A stretch of 64,000 nucleotides of DNA from Meghimatium bilineatum. Lineage: Eukaryota; Mollusca; Gastropoda; Stylommatophora; Philomycidae. Below are positions 32,401-36,789 of this stretch, one piece after another (the first letter of the stretch is position 1; each line of letters starts with the position of its first letter). Location of the stretch: positions 11,460,820 through 11,524,819 of the forward strand of contig CM067302.1 in the NCBI GenBank assembly GCA_034231615.1, in the 5' to 3' direction. The translations under genes and the position numbers were made by a program. The notes beneath the pieces were generated by a model. The model saw only the letters and a list, made by a program, of their open reading frames with translations, did no database searches and was not told the origin of the DNA.

Positions 32401-32700
32401 TATAAATAAATTTCATTACAGCATGCACTTTTTGTTTATTAATTTCAGTTTAAATATAAAACAATGTCAATTTTACACTTTTAAACAGTACGAAACTTCA
32501 GTAAAATAAGTTTCACGAGTTGGGGAAGATAAACACAGCAAAGAAGGGGACTGGTACTCCCACCTAATATTTGCTGCGGCTTAGTACATGAAGTATTTTC
32601 ATTCCGACGGCAGGTTGCTGACATGGGACATACCTTTACCTTTACCCGACTTTGTCCAAAAAACGTTACTTAGATCTGATTTTTTTCGTCTGTCCGCCAT
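4578..32700 (-). CDS. KIAA1328: Hinderin (KIAA1328) orthologue, 13 coding exons
   Basis: Join, in transcript order, of complement: 32700-32646, 27737-27565, 24158-24031, 21921-21806, 21041-20941, 20347-20206, 19249-18171, 16230-16123, 15266-15231, 10312-10195, 9286-8912, 6297-6135, 5436-4578. The total is 3453 nt (1150 codons plus stop). Every junction has an AG acceptor and GT donor, and all phases agree. Landmarks seen: N-terminus MADRRKKSDLSNVFWTKSE; VEDKKRVANLIKELAR (about residues 103-118), very close to the vertebrate hinderin signature; a Glu/Gln/Lys-rich coiled coil (about 119-195 and 599-690); C-terminus EEENRILEEVFFV. The human protein is about 577 residues, so this one is roughly twice as long, mostly through exon 7 and exons 11-13. 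Known of the family: a coiled-coil protein reported to bind the cohesin subunit SMC3. Its role here is inferred only. Orthology rests on remembered similarity, not a search. Confidence 0.85.
4855..5035 (-). repeat. 33-bp coding minisatellite in hinderin exon 13
   Basis: About five in-frame 33-bp units encode DARLI(S/G)SY(G/D)KG-type repeats. The period is a multiple of three, so the array stays open. Confidence 0.8.
5525..5720. repeat. 33-bp minisatellite, intron 12
   Basis: Five to six units of ATTCTATAATTTCTGCATG... with a 33-bp period, starting about 90 bases upstream of the exon 13 acceptor. Confidence 0.8.
5725..6128. repeat. About 34-bp minisatellite, intron 12
   Basis: About twelve variable units built on CACACAAGGTCAGACTG + CTCCAATCCCTGACC. 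The array runs to within about ten bases of the exon 12 donor. Confidence 0.85.
6135..6297 (-). CDS. KIAA1328: Hinderin exon 12
   Basis: Encodes DEQAPLQPGLEQHSVSVSQH through TGISSAHIPG, a Ser/Gln-rich linker. Acceptor TGTGTCAG, donor CCTGG|GTATGT. Its GG plus the first A of exon 13 gives Gly. A roughly 34-bp tandem array begins about ten bases after the donor. Confidence 0.8.
6365..7035 (+). mobile_element. LINE RT C-terminal fragment
   Basis: A 157-codon open stretch: LKQVNSFKYLGTSITSDGKC, SMETRKRVLKCYIEPVLLY, MWFYRRMLRIPWMAKITNEE. This is the post-RT region of an RTE/Nimbus-like LINE. It ends ICTALDDDD with a (GAT)n tail near 7020. Truncated at its 5' end. Lies in hinderin intron 11. Confidence 0.8.
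7036..7190 (-). mobile_element. LINE 3' end, tail-to-tail with the previous one
   Basis: Matches 41458-41640 and 43865-44060 in the same orientation (ATCATCAAGT..., ACCTCTTGCTCGC). Its tail touches the tail of the plus-strand LINE. The 47-bp array that follows grows from it. Confidence 0.6.
7183..8027. repeat. 47-bp minisatellite derived from LINE coding sequence
   Basis: About 18 nearly identical units (CTTGCTCGCTTCCCCTCAAG + TAAGGTCATCAACAAGGTGT + TATATCT). The same segment occurs once in LINE copies at 41600, 44020 and 51510, where its complement reads roughly LVKTLLEGKVEGQRARGR. Confidence 0.85.
8095..8172. repeat. Imperfect inverted repeat
   Basis: TTCCCAGGGAAAAAATTCATCTG pairs imperfectly with AGACAAATTTTTTCCCTGGAA around a GCTTTATTATGCCGGTAAGC centre. 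A possible small fold-back element. 8173-8330 shows nothing recognised. Confidence 0.45.
8333..8505 (-). mobile_element. Family-A short repeat, 3'-truncated
   Basis: Contains the family-A core (complement of CGTAAGAGGCGATTAAGGAG) and runs to its CGCCCGTGTG end. The GAA tail half is missing. Confidence 0.7.
8598..8873 (+). mobile_element. Full-length family-A GAA-tailed repeat with TSD
   Basis: Runs from CGCCCGTGTGTTGCCGGGCC to GAACGCAGAAGAAGAAGA (276 bp), flanked by perfect TGAACAAAACT (8587-8597 and 8874-8884). No A or B box was found, so it is not obviously tRNA-derived. Located 40 bases past the exon 11 donor region of hinderin, in intron 11. Confidence 0.85.
8912..9286 (-). CDS. KIAA1328: Hinderin exon 11
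   Basis: About 125 residues (ARSHPTLPPTSNNVIAITSR through KKLNYSLHSDT), with no recognised domain. Acceptor TTCACAG immediately follows an AT dinucleotide tract; donor ACACTG|GTTAGT, phase 1, joining AT of exon 12 (Asp). Confidence 0.8.
9290..9790. other. Hinderin intron 10, part nearest exon 11
   Basis: Opens with a (TA)n tract abutting the exon 11 acceptor. The rest is AT-rich and apparently unique, except for a short palindromic repeat of ATTAATTGAAATATTAAT-type words near 9550-9690. Confidence 0.35.
9790..10185. repeat. 40-bp minisatellite next to the exon 10 donor
   Basis: About nine units of TAATAAAACCTCACACATCA + CACAATCCAAGTTATACCAT. The last unit ends about ten bases from the exon 10 donor. 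Confidence 0.88.
10195..10312 (-). CDS. KIAA1328: Hinderin exon 10, charged helix
   Basis: Encodes LSLLELEEECARKEEELVKR and RELLEKKRQEYAQKDINIE, a strongly charged coiled coil. Acceptor GATACAG, donor TTGAAA|GTAAGT, phase 1 to AT of exon 11 (Asn). Tandem arrays lie on both sides: a 24-bp unit before the acceptor and a 40-bp unit after the donor. Confidence 0.85.
10325..10602. repeat. 24-bp minisatellite next to the exon 10 acceptor
   Basis: Eleven to twelve units of ATTGAAATAAATCAGGAACA + CATC, starting about 15 bases upstream of the acceptor. Being a multiple of three it creates long shadow frames on both strands; these are not genes. Confidence 0.88.
10640..10947. repeat. Diverged satellite block, left part
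   Basis: Units of about 45 bp built on TTTTTGGTAAAAATTAGACC + CTACCACTGCAGACTACTTC. The same family resumes at 12979, so the LINE between them was inserted into it. Confidence 0.75.
11318..11937. repeat. 41-bp minisatellite made from the RT catalytic box
   Basis: About 15 near-identical units of GAAGATACACAGATGATACG + GTACTTCTAACTACACACAT + A. The first unit is in frame with the LINE and encodes RYTDDTVLLTTHIE. Confidence 0.9.
12051..12326 (-). mobile_element. Family-A repeat inside the LINE, with a 12-bp TSD
   Basis: Flanked by perfect ATACAAAGATTT (12041-12052 and 12327-12338). Nearly full-length from GAAGAAG to CGCTCGTGTG. A G-rich run (GGGGGGGG) follows at 12398. Confidence 0.85.
12979..13415. 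repeat. 44-bp satellite block, right part
   Basis: About ten units of CCTACTGCTGATCCTACTTC + ATTTTTTGGTATAAATTAAA + CC, related to the 10640-10947 block. Confidence 0.88.
13425..13625 (+). mobile_element. V-type SINE core copy
   Basis: CAGCTGTAAATGGGTATGTG, GGGAACTGGCCACCACACCT and TGCCATGGGATCTACCTTTA match the SINE at 46088-46388 and the partial copy at 32512-32645. The tRNA head is eroded. Confidence 0.65.
13630..15070. repeat. 36-bp minisatellite, about 39 units
   Basis: TTCAGTTAGTCTATGGTAAC + AATTAGACCCACCCAC repeated, with variant units. The complement is open as the 12-residue repeat GGSNCYHRLTEV because 36 is a multiple of three. Lying wholly within hinderin intron 9, it is not a gene. 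Confidence 0.9.
15231..15266 (-). CDS. KIAA1328: Hinderin exon 9, 36-nt microexon
   Basis: Acceptor TTTACAG and donor AACAG|GTAGGC enclose twelve codons (VDKQAGVTPRKQ), phase 0-0. Skipping it would also keep frame, so it may be optional. This is the least certain exon because it is short and not obviously conserved. Confidence 0.55.
15300..15625. repeat. Degenerate CAGTTAGTTATAG-type repeat
   Basis: Irregular repeats of GTCAGTTATAGTAAGCCAGC-like words directly upstream of exon 9. No coding signal. Confidence 0.55.
15789..15957. repeat. Long inverted repeat (fold-back), intron 8
   Basis: Arms of about 75-80 bp: CTGAAAA...ACAACACAACAAAG...CACTAAATCTAAAT...CGGTATTAAGACCAAA against its complement after a 13-base loop (GACCCTTAAGCCA). 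Both strands open similarly as MVLIPIIHL. Possible MITE. Confidence 0.75.
16123..16230 (-). CDS. KIAA1328: Hinderin exon 8, second coiled coil
   Basis: Encodes MSAEERKSELVKQRALLLEE and QAKLKLVLAEQQLQMM. This charged helix aligns with the second conserved coiled coil of hinderin. Acceptor TTGTTCAG, donor ATGATG|GTGAGT, phase 0 on both sides. The initial ATG is internal to the protein. Confidence 0.85.
16380..17380 (+). pseudogene. Unclassified decayed repeat with an internal duplication
   Basis: A 121-codon open stretch (16391-16756) is followed by broken frames. Two related segments (16887-16985 and 17119-17218) share CCCAGGCC..AACTCT, CAGAA, AAAAGGTTCAGTACCC and ATGGGCACAG. It may be old retroelement ORF1. 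No domain recognised. Hinderin intron 7. Confidence 0.35.
17475..18135. repeat. 21-bp minisatellite with composite units, next to the exon 7 donor
   Basis: CATTCATACAACTAGAACAA + C units are mixed with a longer unit containing CTTGACCTGTCAGTGATCAT. It ends about 35 bases from the donor. Confidence 0.88.
18171..19249 (-). CDS. KIAA1328: Hinderin exon 7, long disordered exon
   Basis: An open frame of 359 codons (about residues 239-598), low-complexity and rich in Ser, Gln, Thr and Lys, with no recognised domain. It contains a short internal repeat (AGKGSHI twice near 18790-18835), a basic/proline patch KKRKPPPPSYGPLHAP, and ends DEFLNTYKQ at donor AAACAG|GTCTGT. The TYKQ-MSAEERK junction with exon 8 matches the LKKQISEDRK region of the vertebrate protein. 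It accounts for much of the extra length. Confidence 0.85.
19375..19575 (-). mobile_element. tRNA-derived SINE, family T
   Basis: The minus-strand head GGCTCTGTGGCATAGTGCGT (A box) and GGTATCGAGTTCAATCTC (B box) is followed by a body ending GCCAAAAAATGCTGGGTTGA and CCTGAATAGGATACGCTAT, with AT-rich flanks. The best preserved T copy. Intron 6. Confidence 0.75.
19600..19790. repeat. Degenerate ~30-bp repeat
   Basis: ATGTCATGTATCCATATCAG + ATTGTTGTA-type units, about six copies. 19790-20030 shows nothing recognised. Confidence 0.6.
20033..20205 (-). mobile_element. Family-A repeat abutting the hinderin exon 6 donor
   Basis: A truncated copy (starting near GTTCCCATCCCATATAGGGT on the minus strand, ending at the GAAGAAG tail). 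CTGTATCT occurs at both ends (20025-20032, 20206-20213); the right copy is the exon 6 end. The intron therefore begins with repeat-edge sequence. Confidence 0.75.
20206..20347 (-). CDS. KIAA1328: Hinderin exon 6; donor at a SINE edge
   Basis: Encodes ASQKMKAARKKGSHCNAILT through DIDTAADT. Acceptor ATTTTTCAG, donor ATACAG|GTTTGT, phase 1, joining AC of exon 7 (Asp). The intron side of the donor is the end of a GAA-tailed repeat, and the last 8 exon bases (AGATACAG) reappear on the repeat's far side as a target-site duplication. Confidence 0.85.
20551..20955. repeat. 31-bp minisatellite carrying the exon 5 splice donor
   Basis: Thirteen units. On the minus strand each reads CATCTACAAGATAAT|GTAAG(A/G)TTGT + ATATA-type. 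The first unit is the real exon 5 end and donor; the other twelve are copies. Confidence 0.92.
20941..21041 (-). CDS. KIAA1328: Hinderin exon 5, coiled coil; donor lies in a minisatellite
   Basis: Frame chosen by phase: QKKLLEYQAYILKLQQEQHQ and LQKHLQQNHLQDN, a Gln-rich helix. The other open frame (ETAGVSGLYSETSAG) is a shadow. Acceptor ATGAACAG; donor GATAAT|GTAAGG, phase 0. The last 15 exon bases plus the donor recur 12 more times downstream as a 31-bp tandem array. Confidence 0.85.
21075..21375. repeat. ~21-bp minisatellite upstream of exon 5
   Basis: About fourteen variable units of GAAATGAAGATTGTAAAATG + T, beginning about 35 bases upstream of the exon 5 acceptor. Confidence 0.8.
21806..21921 (-). 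CDS. KIAA1328: Hinderin exon 4, coiled coil
   Basis: Encodes LGEEKENAEKNLEEERKHYE and EQILSLVSQQEQILLEYE, continuing the heptad-like helix that follows the signature block in this family. Acceptor GATACAG, donor GAAG|GTCAGA (non-optimal). The final G joins AC of exon 5 to give Asp. Confidence 0.85.
21995..22160 (+). mobile_element. Family-B short repeat with TSD
   Basis: Begins CCGCCAAAGACGGATGTGTT and ends GAACACTAAAGAAGAAGAAG, with ATATAAAAAT on both sides. Intron 3, about 75 bases upstream of exon 4. Confidence 0.75.
22397..22678 (+). mobile_element. Family-A repeat, full length, with TSD
   Basis: AAAAATCCTCT flanks it at 22386-22396 and 22679-22689. Contains the core CATGTCATAAAAGGCGACTA and a (GAA)n tail. 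Confidence 0.85.
22690..23370 (-). mobile_element. LINE RNase H domain remnant
   Basis: The minus strand gives VVIYTDGSAIRHHQSTWAFT, then TKTSSLTMEVFAITQALNWL, the start of a Jockey/R1-type RNase H domain (D-G-S, and E in the SLTMEV segment). Broken on both sides. Confidence 0.7.
23749..23967 (-). mobile_element. Family-A repeat, 5'-truncated, with a 13-bp TSD
   Basis: GACTTTACAGCTT at 23736-23748 and 23968-23980. It lies 64 bases downstream of the exon 3 donor. 23370-23735 is AT-rich with nothing recognised. Confidence 0.85.
24031..24158 (-). CDS. KIAA1328: Hinderin exon 3, signature block
   Basis: Encodes MSHSLLDTDVSSIS and then VTLRNLCVEDKKRVANLIKELA, the segment most diagnostic of hinderin. 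Acceptor ATTTCCAG, donor GCAAG|GTGACA, leaving phase 2 completed by the first G of exon 4 (Arg). A GAA-tailed repeat sits 64 bases past the donor in the following intron. Confidence 0.9.
24281..24475 (-). mobile_element. Diverged family-A repeat
   Basis: ATTCTCAAACTCCTGCAGAT and GACACATCCAACTTCAGTAT mark an older copy. Confidence 0.55.
24530..24780 (+). mobile_element. LINE 3'-end scraps
   Basis: 24540-24590 ends CGCTATGACCCTGAAGGGCT plus a (GAT)n tail. 24650-24770 reads MTVTEAGRLAQDQQKF, a C-terminal LINE motif. Confidence 0.5.
25085..25400 (-). repeat. Dispersed repeat related to 34480-34765
   Basis: The minus strand reads ENVHIQRMLEMGASR, parallel to ANAHIQRMVEMGVSR at 34.7 kb. Probably the 3' part of one unclassified retroelement. 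Confidence 0.5.
25450..26545 (+). mobile_element. Heavily decayed LINE
   Basis: Recognisable pieces in shifting frames: VVTYGCEMWAM, ERSEYHGQKDE-like, HIKRHNGLE, VPGKRTRGRHRH. This is the RT C-terminus of the same class as 10948-12975. Confidence 0.6.
26545..27480 (-). mobile_element. RTE-like LINE, RT C-terminal half
   Basis: The minus strand gives LTTRLDVYSTVVLPTLLYAV, HLRCLRNLMGVRWQD, MQSIYSLLIRSQLCWTGHII and RMPDNCLPKRLFYWKL, classic RTE C-terminal motifs, then a Ser/His-rich end near 26640-26700. Hinderin intron 2, beside exon 2. Confidence 0.75.
27565..27737 (-). CDS. KIAA1328: Hinderin exon 2
   Basis: Acceptor TTTGCAG and donor ACAAGT|GTAAGT; residues about 19-76. KSIVIGINDIGNIR aligns with the conserved SVVYVPGIS-type segment near the vertebrate N-terminus. 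Phase 1 in, phase 0 out, so it joins the ATGTCACAT that opens exon 3. It lies in the large first intron among LINE remains. Confidence 0.8.
27812..27972 (-). mobile_element. Family-B short repeat with TSD
   Basis: GGTGTGTTC occurs before the TTC tract and after the CATCCGTCTTCGGC end. It follows a (TA)n tract at 27777-27800. Confidence 0.7.
28130..28530 (-). mobile_element. Mariner transposase remnant
   Basis: The minus strand contains HPAYSLDLSPCDFHLFGPL in broken frames (the family HPPYSPDLAPCDFHLF block) preceded by GVILFH. The DD34D catalytic end of a dead mariner. 28530-29600 holds no recognised feature. Confidence 0.65.
29930..30110 (-). mobile_element. LINE C-terminal zinc-finger segment
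   Basis: The minus strand reads VIPCPNCPRTFTARIGLISH then LRTH, a C2H2-like module found at the end of several RTE ORFs. Probably the 3' end of the element with endonuclease at 30.5-31.2 kb. Confidence 0.6.
30500..31205 (-). mobile_element. LINE endonuclease domain remnant
   Basis: The minus strand gives ELARYTIDIAALSEKQLSEE, KHKAGVGFAIKSSLARKM and GIIDRLMTVCLPLSKKRHAS, the APE-type endonuclease of RTE-like LINEs. A second frame near 30550-30800 continues it. Hinderin intron 1. Confidence 0.8.
31206..32340. other. Hinderin intron 1, middle
   Basis: No gene or named repeat recognised; possible LINE 5' UTR of the element just below. Confidence 0.25.
32350..32398. repeat. Short perfect hairpin
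   Basis: TGACTAAGCTTGTAGT - CCC - ACTACAAGCTTAGTCA, a 16-bp perfect stem. Confidence 0.8.
32512..32645 (+). mobile_element. SINE fragment abutting the hinderin exon 1 donor
   Basis: The 3' part of the V-type SINE (GGGGACTGGTACTCCCACCT, GCGGCTTAGTACATGAAGTA, GACATGGGACATACC). Its CTTTAC hexamer tail touches exon 1 at 32645. On the transcribed strand this reads GTAAAGGTAAAGGTATG, i.e. the splice donor. Confidence 0.75.
32646..32700 (-). CDS. KIAA1328: Hinderin exon 1 (start codon)
   Basis: The start context AGAAATGGCGG has A at -3 and G at +4. It encodes 18 residues plus one base (MADRRKKSDLSNVFWTKS), and the FW resembles the FWSRDF of the vertebrate N-terminus. The donor is TCGG|GTAAAG. Joining its last G to the AA that opens exon 2 gives Glu. 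The intron begins directly with a GTAAAG hexamer repeat that is the tail of an inverted SINE. Any 5' non-coding exon was not identified. Confidence 0.75.
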
Positions 32701-32790
32701 TTCTAAACAATCGCCACAACTAGGTTTCTGCGCATGTCCAAGCAAGCACTAGTCGTGGGTTCCCCTGCACAACATTAGCTATCTAAACAA
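32701..32790 (-). promoter_or_regulatory. Hinderin proximal 5' region with NRF1-like site
   Basis: The 90 bases upstream of the ATG are less AT-rich than their surroundings and carry GGACATGCGCAG (32725-32740 area), which resembles an NRF-1 half site. LINE remains begin about 200 bases further upstream. No TATA box was identified. Confidence 0.3.
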
Positions 32791-32929
32791 GTCTTGTTAA
32801 CGTCCTGAATGGAATATCAGTAAGAGCTTTAAACTATCAGAACATACATTTATATTCACGGCTGAATTAGTTGCAATACTAAGCTCCAGAAATAATAAAT
32901 GATAACCCTCCTAAGAACGTAACAATCCT

Positions 32930-33560
32930 GACTGACTCATTATCATCAGTTCAGGCATACACAAAATAAACACGACAGCCAAACACCAAATACAGTAGAA
33001 GATATCTTACACTTAAAAACTTAGATCACGTTGGTACGAGGGTTAATGTACTGTGGATCCCAGCCCATGTCGCAATACCAGGAAATGAGGCAGCTAACAA
33101 AGAAGCTAAGAAAGGACGTCAACATGGAACAGAGATCAATGTATGACCTGGCAGATCTGAAACCAGAAGCATAATAAAGGGAAAAATACTAAAGGAATGG
33201 ACAGGAAACCGTGCAAAAGGGAGACATGTGCATGCTCTGCTAAAGGGACCCACTAGGACCACTCAAATCAAGGAAAAGCTGAAAATGTATGCCAATAGGA
33301 AATTACTACGACTTAGACTGGGAACCTCATTACATAGTATACTCGAACCAATATGTGGAGAGGAAAATGCAATTGACCATTTCCTACTCCATGGTCATAA
33401 ATACAACCATCTTTCCATAGGAAAAACCTAAAAGATTAGGCCTACTACCTAAATAACAAAATCCCTTACAAACTAGAAAAGGTTCTTGGCCATGATGTAC
33501 CAACTGATAGACTATAACTAATTAAACAATTTATAACCAGGTCTAAAGCCCTAATTTAAA
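32930..33560 (+). mobile_element. Jockey-like LINE RNase H C-terminal remnant
   Basis: ILTDSLSSVQAYTK, NVLWIPAHVAIPGNEAANKE and KMYANRKLLRLRLGTSLHS in broken frames. 33560-34470 shows a duplicated segment (GCGCACGGTTTT / GCGCGCAGGGTTTT with ACATAGACAAAAGGC and ACATAGATAAAAGGC) but no gene. Confidence 0.7.
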
Positions 33561-33759
33561 AACTTTAAACAATCTAACCAATTCAATAACATATCAAGTA
33601 AGTGATTGTTTGTCGTCATGATGGTGAAAACCAATCTCTAAGTTCCCTTAGGGATAACATAAGCCCTTTTCAGAACTCCCCAACACTTTTTTCTACAGGT
33701 CTCTCTCCACAGCTTTTCAACAACTAGAACAGAGGAACGCTCACCCCAGGATACAACTA

Positions 33760-33970
33760 GCACTATGGACAATCTTTGGCAATAACTGCACGCACGGTTT
33801 TCAATCTCCCCCAGACCTTAGGGTCACACATAGACAAAAGGCAATGCGGCCGGTAATAAACAGCATAATACTCCACCTAGCAACATAAAATTCTTTGGCA
33901 ATAATAGCGCGCAGGGTTTTTTTTAATTTTCCTAGACCATGGGGTCACACATAGATAAAAGGCTATCGGA
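33760..33970. repeat. Imperfect ~125-bp direct duplication
   Basis: TCTTTGGCAATAACTGCACG...AGGGTCACACATAGACAAAAGGC and TTCTTTGGCAATAATAGCGC...GGGGTCACACATAGATAAAAGGC follow each other. Divergent intergenic region. Confidence 0.6.
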
Positions 33971-34479
33971 AAGGTCAGCGATCTTATACACGAAAACTCA
34001 CATGATTTGAACAAGTTTGCGGACAAAAGTGATAGTACAGGAAACAGTCGAGAGTCGAAGAAGTAGGGAACAAAGAAAAGTATTGTCAGATAACATCAAG
34101 GACTAGACAGGTAGGGAGGGACTTTCCTTAGAAATCTTCTTCTACCCTCAACTGTTCCCTGGAGCATTGTTTTGGAAAGGGAATCGTGCACCCCAAGTCC
34201 GTAGATAAAGGGGAGGGGTTGACAAATCAGAACATGACATCTCCAAAAAGCGGGTAAAACCTGTAACTTAACCATTTGTCATAAAACATTATACAAATCA
34301 TCATATTTCTCATCATAAAGAAGGACTTAAAAACGGGGGAAATTACCTTTTTTATGTAAAATTAGATTCTTACTAAAAACGTATCTAGACCCTGATAATG
34401 TGGTCAGACCAGTACGGTGTTTCATCACTATCATGAGATGTTCTTGTTGACCTGCAGAAATATGTATTATTTGTTTGTC

Positions 34480-34765
34480 AGCTATTATATAATACTACCT
34501 TGATTCTTGATTAGGAACAAGCGTGACAGCACTAGGGGCATTCCCATATAGAGCCTATGCTCTGTTTGCCGTTCCGTCAACCATCTAAAATTGTATAAGC
34601 TCAGTGTCCCAGTCAGCTGCTTATTACCCGTTCTTCTGATCTTTCCGGAGAGGGAGCACTTTCTCCGATCACCTCTAGACACTCCCATTTCTACCATTCT
34701 CTGAATATGTGCATTGGCACTTTCGACTTCCTCTCGTAAGGTATCGACTGCTCTAATCAATTCAA
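34480..34765 (-). repeat. Dispersed repeat related to 25085-25400
   Basis: A 91-codon open stretch (IRAVDTLREEVESANAHIQR). It shares a pattern with the 25-kb copy, including GGGGCATTCCCAT. Unclassified. Confidence 0.5.
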
Positions 34766-35124
34766 TAATGTCTGTAATATAATACTAGCTCTTTAAAGGC
34801 AATTAATAAGCTCACCTTTACTTACCTGAGTAGCAGAATGCCTGTAGACGGTGACTCGACAGAAATAAATGCACCCATAACAGTCGCAGCAAGCACATTC
34901 ACTTAATTAACGAGCATCTGGAAATCCAAAGACATATGAAGAAACACCAAGTTAAAACTATTTAACTGCTATGTTATTCCATCATTGAGTTATGATAGTG
35001 AAAGCTGGAAATCAACACAGACAAACGGCCGAAAGTTAAACAGCTTTGAAAACAAATGTCTTCGAAAATAGTTGAACATAAAAATGGAACGATTTCATCA
35101 CAAATAGTGCCCTAAGAAATAAAA

Positions 35125-35560
35125 CACGCTAATCAATCAATAAACCCGTAACCCTTCAAGGTCGTAGGGGTACCACATTGGATGCTTTAGCACACAAAGT
35201 CCTCCAGCGAATTCTATCCTTAGCGATGCAGATGAGTATGGAAATATCTTGTCCTATCCATTCCTTGATGTTGTCTGTCCATGTCTTTATTTTCCCTCCT
35301 TTGCTTCTTCCCCTTCGACAGTTCCCTGCAGTATTGTTTTTGCAAAGGCATCATGTCTGCATACATGTTCAAACTATGCTAGTTTTCGTCGTTTCACTAT
35401 TGAAAGCAGTGGTTCTTTAACACCGGCATACATCTCTACTTTGTTTCTTACGTACACATTGGTCTTATGTTCCCTATAGGAAATTCGTAGAATTCGTCTG
35501 TAGCATTTAACATGCCAATAATGTTTCAAATGCTATAAGAAAACGCAGATAGAAATATCA
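35125..35560 (-). mobile_element. LINE 3' end (same family as 62150-63215)
   Basis: The complement matches the 62.9-63.2 kb stretch: GGTCGTAGGGGTACCACATT, AGTCCTCCAGCGAATTCTAT, ATACATCTCTACTTTGTTTC, with the CAATCAATAAACCC tail. Confidence 0.75.
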
Positions 35561-36058
35561 GGAAAAGTTCTTAAATTAGATGAAAACAGACTGAACCAGC
35601 AAGCATTATGTGGACATCTGAGAGGAAAGGAAAAAGAGTAATAACTTTACAAGCACCATACTTACAAAATGAGAAATAATAGTTTTCAAGTCCATACAAG
35701 AACTATAAAAATACAGACAACGGACCGCATGGAGAATCAAAACATCTGCCTTGTGAACCGCCTGTGGCACGGAAGGAACAAATTAACTAAAGATATAGTT
35801 CTTTTTATTGGTTCTATTAATTTTTTGCGAGTTTTTTAAAAAGATGGTAAATTAAAATAAAACTCTGGTATAGGAAAACGTTATTGTGCAGATTCTTTGT
35901 GATCAGCCCTTACCAAAACATAGCACTTGCATCAAAAATAAAAGATGGATATAACTATGTCTATATTCCAAATTGACGTGACTGTGTGTCTTATCGACAG
36001 CGAGAGGAGAAATGTGTTACTTGAAGTTACGTATTTGGTACAGATAGATAAAGATTAT

Positions 36059-36229
36059 AAATATTGTTACTTGAAGTTTTGAAGTTACGTATTTGGTTCA
36101 GATATATATGTTATAAATATGATCACCGCGAGATTTAGAAAGCACTTCTAAATCTCGTGGTTCGGATATTTATAACTTGTATATATCTGAACCAAATACG
36201 TAACTTCAAGTAACAATATTTATATATTG
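36059..36229. repeat. Long inverted repeat, divergent intergenic region
   Basis: Outer arms TTACGTATTTGGTTCAGATA / TATCTGAACCAAATACGTAA and inner arms CGCGAGATTTAGAA / TTCTAAATCTCGTG; total fold about 170 bp. A partial extra copy of the left arm precedes it at 36020-36058. Likely a fold-back MITE. Confidence 0.8.
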
Positions 36230-36249
36230 TTCAATAGATCAACCATAAC

Positions 36250-36775
36250 GGGTGATTCTTCTTTCGTTCGCTAATAATGTCTATATCTGCAGTGTTGTTT
36301 CTTGTATAAATTGGACAGTGTTTTCCATTTCTTGTTTTGTACCATACAGTTTAACATTCATCGGTGTATAGAAGGCCAGTATGTGCATCGTAATGTGTCA
36401 TAGTTTGCACATTCTTGAAGGATATGTTCTGAAGTCTGGTTGGCTTGCCCACAAATACACTTTGCTGTTGTGCCAATTTTAATTTCGTATACATATGGCT
36501 GTTTGGTCTATTGTGTCCAGTTCTGAGTCGAAATATGATGACCTGTTCTTGTCTGTTAAGTAGGTGGTAGTCGTCCTGTGGAGGTAAGTTAGGTTTTCGT
36601 TGTGCCTTTATCGTGGATTATTTTTGGTGATAACTGATTGGTACATCAGGTTGCTGCATGTTAGCACCTTCCTTTAAGAGTTGATCAGCTCTCTAATTTC
36701 CTGCTATTCCACAGTGTGATGGAATCCATTGCAGTATAACTCTACACCTATTTTGTACTATGGACAATACCTCTT
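36250..36775 (-). mobile_element. Jockey-like LINE C-terminal remnant
   Basis: The minus strand gives QVIIFRLRTGHNRPNSHMYT, homologous to 2923-3235 and 60377-60586. Confidence 0.65.
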
Positions 36776-36789
36776 TTAACTCTGGAAGA

